From assembly GCA_904420055.1 (NCBI GenBank), contig CAJFTV010000109.1, positions 1 through 9,179 on the forward strand: a stretch of 9,179 bases of DNA, read 5' to 3'. The stretch comes from Candidatus Alloscillospira gallinarum. GTDB lineage: Bacteria; Bacillota; Clostridia; Oscillospirales; Oscillospiraceae. Both the position numbers and the translations under genes were made by a program. Below, piece after piece: positions 6,472 through 9,179 of the stretch. The stretch's first letter is position 1. The number at the start of each line of letters is the position of its first letter. The notes below the pieces were generated by a model, which worked only from the letters and a program-made list of their open reading frames with translations, was not told the origin of the DNA and did no database searches.

Positions 6472-6852
6472 ATGAAGAAGCTCACTGTTAAAAAAGATAT
6501 CCAGTGCATGGCATGTTTAAGCTGTGTAAACGCATGTTCTGAGGCATTTTACAAGGAGATGGACCCCGGCAAGTCCTGCATTCAGATAATCGAAAAAAAC
6601 GGGGCAGCCAAACCCATGGCCTGCGTTCAGTGCGGCAAGTGCGCCTCAGTATGTGAGGCAGGCGCAATCACCCAGAACGCTAAGGGCGTATACATGATAA
6701 ACAAAAAGCTGTGCGTTGGCTGCGGCAAGTGCGCTGAGGTATGTCCATTCCACGTCATCGTATTCACCGGTGAAAAGGCATCAAAATGTATTGCCTGCGG
6801 TATCTGCGCAAAAGCATGTCCGGTTGAGATGCTGGAAGTCGTAGAAAAGTGA
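6472..6852 (+). CDS. Polyferredoxin with four [4Fe-4S] motifs
   Basis: A protein of 126 residues with four CxxCxxCxxxC motifs: C12/15/18/22, C51/54/57/61, C81/84/87/91 and C106/109/112/116. That gives 16 cluster ligands, plus one extra Cys at 36. The last two motifs are followed by Pro, as in classical ferredoxins; the first two are not. The pattern resembles CooF/HycB/HydN-type electron-transfer subunits but is shorter. It is probably a soluble cytoplasmic low-potential electron carrier; no signal peptide or membrane segment is visible. The RBS AGGAGG lies 11 nt before the ATG. It has its own promoter and a following hairpin, so it looks monocistronic. Its redox partner cannot be told from the neighbours. 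A role in ferredoxin-dependent reductive carboxylation is possible but not shown. Confidence 0.93.
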   Translation: MKKLTVKKDIQCMACLSCVNACSEAFYKEMDPGKSCIQIIEKNGAAKPMACVQCGKCASVCEAGAITQNAKGVYMINKKLCVGCGKCAEVCPFHVIVFTGEKASKCIACGICAKACPVEMLEVVEK

Positions 6853-6867
6853 CAATTTCCGGCAGAG

Positions 6868-6890
6868 AGGCCCCGCCCGCGGCGGGGCCT
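6868..6890 (+). terminator. GC-rich hairpin after the ferredoxin gene
   Basis: AGGCCCCGCC (6868-6877), a CGC loop and GGCGGGGCCT (6881-6890) form a perfect 10-bp stem starting 15 nt past the stop codon. The tail is TCTCC rather than a pure U run, so termination may be incomplete. Confidence 0.65.
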
Positions 6891-6930
6891 TCTCCATAAA
6901 CCGGTTTAACACAAAATAAGGTGGTTCCAT

Positions 6931-7710
6931 ATGACAGACAGTGAAAAGCTTTTATACCTGATTCATGCCCTTTTGGGAGAGAACGGCAGATATTCCTCTG
7001 TTAAAATACCGGAGGACGAGCATGAGCGCTGGCAGCTTTACCGCTCCCTTGTAAATGTCCGGCCCGCCGGACCGCTTCCTGATGAATATATCAAAATTCA
7101 GGACGAGTATTTACAGAGTGTGACAGCGCAAAAAGGCATTACAGACGCAGCAGAAATCCCATCATGCCCCAAAGACAGCCGCCTTGCGGTCTGGCGGGGC
7201 GATATTACAACACTCCGTGCCGACGCTATCGTAAACGCCGCCAACAGCGGAATGACCGGCTGCTACGCCCCATGCCACAACTGCATAGACAACATCATTC
7301 ACACTATGGCCGGTGCTGAGCTCCGCAATGCCTGCCATTACCTGATGGTAAACCAGGGACACCCCGAGCCAACAGGAAGCGCAAAGATAACACCGGGCTT
7401 TAACCTGCCCTGTAAATATGTTCTCCACACCGTGGGTCCCATAATAACGGAGGGTGTAACTCCGGAGGACGTGCGCCTTCTCGCCTCCTGCTACACCTCC
7501 TGTCTTGAACTTGCCGCGGCGAACGGCTGCCAAAGCATCGCCTTCTGCTGTATTTCCACGGGAGTTTTCCGTTTTCCAAAGAGAGAGGCTGCGGAAATCG
7601 CCGTGCAGACTGTGCAGAAATTTTTAAATTCCGGCGGTGAAGTAGACAAGGTCATTTTTAACGTATTTACAGATGAGGACGAGGCAATTTACAAAAGTAT
7701 ATGCTGCTGA
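6931..7710 (+). CDS. Zinc-type macro domain protein, ADP-ribosyl hydrolase
   Basis: A protein of 259 residues. AAGGTGG (6918-6924) precedes the ATG. The macro domain spans about 86-258: WRGDIT (88-93), VNAANS (101-106), then a Cys/His-rich loop with C111, C115, H116, C118 and H124, and the substrate-loop motif STGVFRFP (209-216). The Cys/His insertion marks the Zn-Macro class, whose characterised members (for example the Staphylococcus aureus and Streptococcus pyogenes SirTM-linked macro proteins) remove mono-ADP-ribose from proteins. The N-terminal roughly 80 residues are helical and typical of this class. No sirtuin (SirTM), GcvH-L or lipoate ligase gene is visible beside it, so the staphylococcal-type operon is not reproduced here. 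It probably acts in the cytoplasm; its target is unknown. Confidence 0.92.
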   Translation: MTDSEKLLYLIHALLGENGRYSSVKIPEDEHERWQLYRSLVNVRPAGPLPDEYIKIQDEYLQSVTAQKGITDAAEIPSCPKDSRLAVWRGDITTLRADAIVNAANSGMTGCYAPCHNCIDNIIHTMAGAELRNACHYLMVNQGHPEPTGSAKITPGFNLPCKYVLHTVGPIITEGVTPEDVRLLASCYTSCLELAAANGCQSIAFCCISTGVFRFPKREAAEIAVQTVQKFLNSGGEVDKVIFNVFTDEDEAIYKSICC

Positions 7711-7717
7711 AGCGACA

Positions 7718-7740
7718 CCCGGCCGGCAGTTCCGGCCGGG
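7718..7740 (+). terminator. GC-rich hairpin directly after the macro gene
   Basis: CCCGGCCGG (7718-7726), a 5-nt loop and CCGGCCGGG (7732-7740) form a perfect 9-bp stem, 7 nt after the stop. No U tract follows. It may help 3'-end stability or pausing ahead of the next hairpin. Confidence 0.4.
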
Positions 7741-7757
7741 CGTTGTCCGCGCTAAAG

Positions 7758-7789
7758 AAAAGACCCGGCAGGATCTGCCGGGTCTTTTT
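7758..7789. terminator. Bidirectional intrinsic terminator
   Basis: A 14-bp stem: AAAAGACCCGGCAG (7758-7771), GAT loop, CTGCCGGGTCTTTT (7775-7788). U runs are available on both strands. It sits between the convergent macro gene (plus, ends 7710) and methyltransferase gene (minus, ends 7803), and fits termination of both. Confidence 0.93.
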
Positions 7790-7802
7790 ATGGTTTTAAA
7801 TT

Positions 7803-8636
7803 TCAGACATATCTTATCTCCCCGGGGTCCCAACCAAGGACAGATATCCTTGATACCCTCCTGTAGACGCAGACATCTCCCTGGCGGAATATCTTTGCTC
7901 TTATCCGCTCCTCGTCCTCATGGAAAGGCCCTCTGCCGGACAGAATTCTATTTATCAGCTCTTCCTCTGTTCCGGCTGTAATCTCCGTCACATTTTCCAC
8001 ATAGTTCACCGTGGGATTTGCCCCCATGTCATACAGGAGATTAAAGTGCACGTTAAATCCATAAAGCCTTCCGTTTGGCCGCACACCGATATTCTTCTCC
8101 CGGTCCTCCGATTTTATGAACCGGCTGACTGTCTCCTCTTGTCCCCGGGCACGGGGTTCTGCACAGTTCCACAGGGAATAGCAGTACTTTTCGGCGCACC
8201 GGCTGAACTTTAATATATCTCCCTGGGCTGGGGAGTGGCGCGTAACGGCGATATCGCACTTTGGAAAGTCCGTTCCCGGCTCCATGGTATGCCAGTTTCC
8301 CTGTACTGTCTCAATATTTCCAAGGCCAAGCTCTGCCGCCTTGCGCTTTACATGGGCCAGCATGTCCCGTCCATAGTCCAGGGCAATCACCTTTTTGGCG
8401 CGCCTTGCCAGCCATACGGTCAGCGGCCCCGTGCCGCAGCATACGTCCAGCACCGTGTCATCAGGTGAAATATTCAGGCTCTCCACCTGTCTCCTTGAAA
8501 AGTCTGTCTCGTTTCTGCTGCGCTCTTCCCACTGGTCCGCATTCTCATTCCACAGCTCTGCAGTGGCGTCGCTGCGGCTGCGCACGCCCCAGTCGTTGTT
8601 TTTTTCAATTTCCCGCCAGTTTAACCAGCCATTCAT
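7803..8636 (-). CDS. Class I SAM-dependent methyltransferase
   Basis: A protein of 277 residues with a Rossmann-fold methyltransferase core. Motif I is VLDVCCGTGPLT at 62-73, the acidic motif II is in VIALDYG (83-89), and the post-motif region GNWHTMEP starts at 113. An AGAGGA RBS lies about 10 nt before the ATG. The C-terminal third is not recognisable to me and may set the substrate. It starts 27 nt after the stop of the substrate-binding protein gene upstream on the same strand, so the two are probably co-transcribed. Methyltransferases of this sort occur beside metal-complex and corrinoid ABC importers in clostridia, which suggests modification of the imported ligand, but the substrate cannot be read from the sequence. 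It ends at the bidirectional terminator. Confidence 0.88.
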   Translation of the reverse strand: MNGWLNWREIEKNNDWGVRSRSDATAELWNENADQWEERSRNETDFSRRQVESLNISPDDTVLDVCCGTGPLTVWLARRAKKVIALDYGRDMLAHVKRKAAELGLGNIETVQGNWHTMEPGTDFPKCDIAVTRHSPAQGDILKFSRCAEKYCYSLWNCAEPRARGQEETVSRFIKSEDREKNIGVRPNGRLYGFNVHFNLLYDMGANPTVNYVENVTEITAGTEEELINRILSGRGPFHEDEERIRAKIFRQGDVCVYRRVSRISVLGWDPGEIRYV

Positions 8637-8663
8637 ACTGTGTTATCCTCTCCGCAGGCCGGC

Positions 8664-9179
8664 TCAGCCGTTTCCTGCAAGTATTGACTCAATCTGCTCC
8701 TGCGTGGGGGTATATCCAAAGAAGGTCTCATAGTACTCCTTTGTCATCTCCTCCATATCTACGTCGGGTAAAATGTCGGGGTGGAGCGTCTTTGCCGCCC
8801 ATACAACCGTCAGTGCCTCTTCCGTTGAGCCCATTGTCCAGACCGCAACGCCAAACGGCCCTGTGTAGACATTTCCGTTTTTCACAGCGGAGAGCTGGCT
8901 GAACGCCTCAGATGCCAAAAGATCCTGTGTACCGCTCACCTTTTCGGTGATAATGACATCCGGGTCGATAGCCGCCACCTCGTCCCAGGTGAGCTCGCCC
9001 CTCACATCGGCAGCATTTATTCCGCCTGCCGCATCAATCCAGAAGTTGGGGAAGGTTCCCTCGGCATTGAACACCGTGAGGGCCGTGTCGCTGACACCTC
9101 TTACAAAAAGAACCGTGGGTTTTTCCTCTTCTGTAAGTGCGGCTGTGGCCTCTTTTACCATATCTATGTTGTTCTGATA
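8664..9179 (-). CDS. ABC transporter substrate-binding protein (Peripla_BP_2), C-terminal part
   Basis: The frame is open to the window edge, so the N terminus, including any lipoprotein signal, is outside; 171 codons are visible. Hallmarks of the class III binding-protein family (FhuD, BtuF, FepB type) are the segment AAGGINAADVRGELTWDEV, the following IDPDVIITEK, and a C-terminal part ending in TKEYYETFFGY. The family binds siderophores, haem, corrinoids or metal chelates outside the membrane and delivers them to a FecCD-type permease and ATPase. Those partners should lie upstream on the minus strand, beyond the window. The methyltransferase gene follows 27 nt downstream. The ligand cannot be assigned from this fragment. 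Confidence 0.9.
   Translation of the reverse strand, partial: YQNNIDMVKEATAALTEEEKPTVLFVRGVSDTALTVFNAEGTFPNFWIDAAGGINAADVRGELTWDEVAAIDPDVIITEKVSGTQDLLASEAFSQLSAVKNGNVYTGPFGVAVWTMGSTEEALTVVWAAKTLHPDILPDVDMEEMTKEYYETFFGYTPTQEQIESILAGNG

Noticed and set aside
8261..8902. 213-codon plus-strand reading frame over the methyltransferase and binding-protein genes
   Set aside because: Low-complexity Pro/Ser/Arg-rich translation typical of an antisense shadow of GC-rich genes, with no RBS.
1..9179. Search by eye for CRISPR repeats, insertion-sequence ends, tRNA or rRNA genes
   Set aside because: No regular spaced repeats, terminal inverted repeats with a transposase, or cloverleaf/rRNA sequences were seen. 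The only large repeat is the paralogous T-box and synthetase unit.

Overview
The window looks like the chromosome of an anaerobic, low-to-mid GC Firmicute, most likely a clostridial (Lachnospiraceae-like) gut or rumen species. The reasons are the two T-box leaders, strong AGGAGG-type ribosome binding sites, a clostridial-style 4x[4Fe-4S] ferredoxin, a uroporphyrinogen-decarboxylase-fold methyltransferase-like protein, and paralogous HTH-cupin-acyl-CoA synthetase fusions. No phage, transposon, CRISPR or tRNA gene was seen.

The left half (1 to about 5030, all minus strand) is the standout. Two paralogous genes lie in tandem. Each encodes a fused XRE-type helix-turn-helix, a cupin, and an ACSM/MACS-type AMP-forming acyl-CoA synthetase. 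One is cut by the window edge (1-1751) and the other is complete (2279-4555). Each has its own similar promoter and its own full T-box riboswitch (leaders about 1784-2068 and 4715-4995) with Stem I kink-turn, distal loop, T-box core, antiterminator and intrinsic terminator. The specifier codons read as GUA (Val) in the first and AUC (Ile) in the second, and both T-box cores carry UGGU, matching a tRNA with discriminator A. The six acyl-pocket residues described for the Methanosarcina acetivorans MACS enzyme (which prefers 2-methylbutyrate) are kept with exact spacing in both proteins. My inference is that these are amino-acid-starvation-induced enzymes that activate branched short-chain acids: isobutyrate for valine and 2-methylbutyrate for isoleucine. 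The CoA esters could then be reductively carboxylated to 2-oxoacids and transaminated. The pathway is known from rumen bacteria and methanogens; the T-box link is the part I do not recall being described.

From 5031 to 5312 there is a divergent intergenic region. It is followed on the plus strand by a URO-D-fold protein (5313-6359, GTG start), a 16-cysteine ferredoxin with its own good promoter (6472-6852), and a zinc-type macro-domain ADP-ribosyl hydrolase (6931-7710). A strong bidirectional hairpin (7758-7789) separates these from the minus-strand pair at the right: a class I SAM methyltransferase (7803-8636) downstream of the C-terminal part of a Peripla_BP_2 (FhuD/BtuF-like) substrate-binding protein (8664 to the window end). 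That pair looks like the tail of a metal-complex or corrinoid uptake operon.
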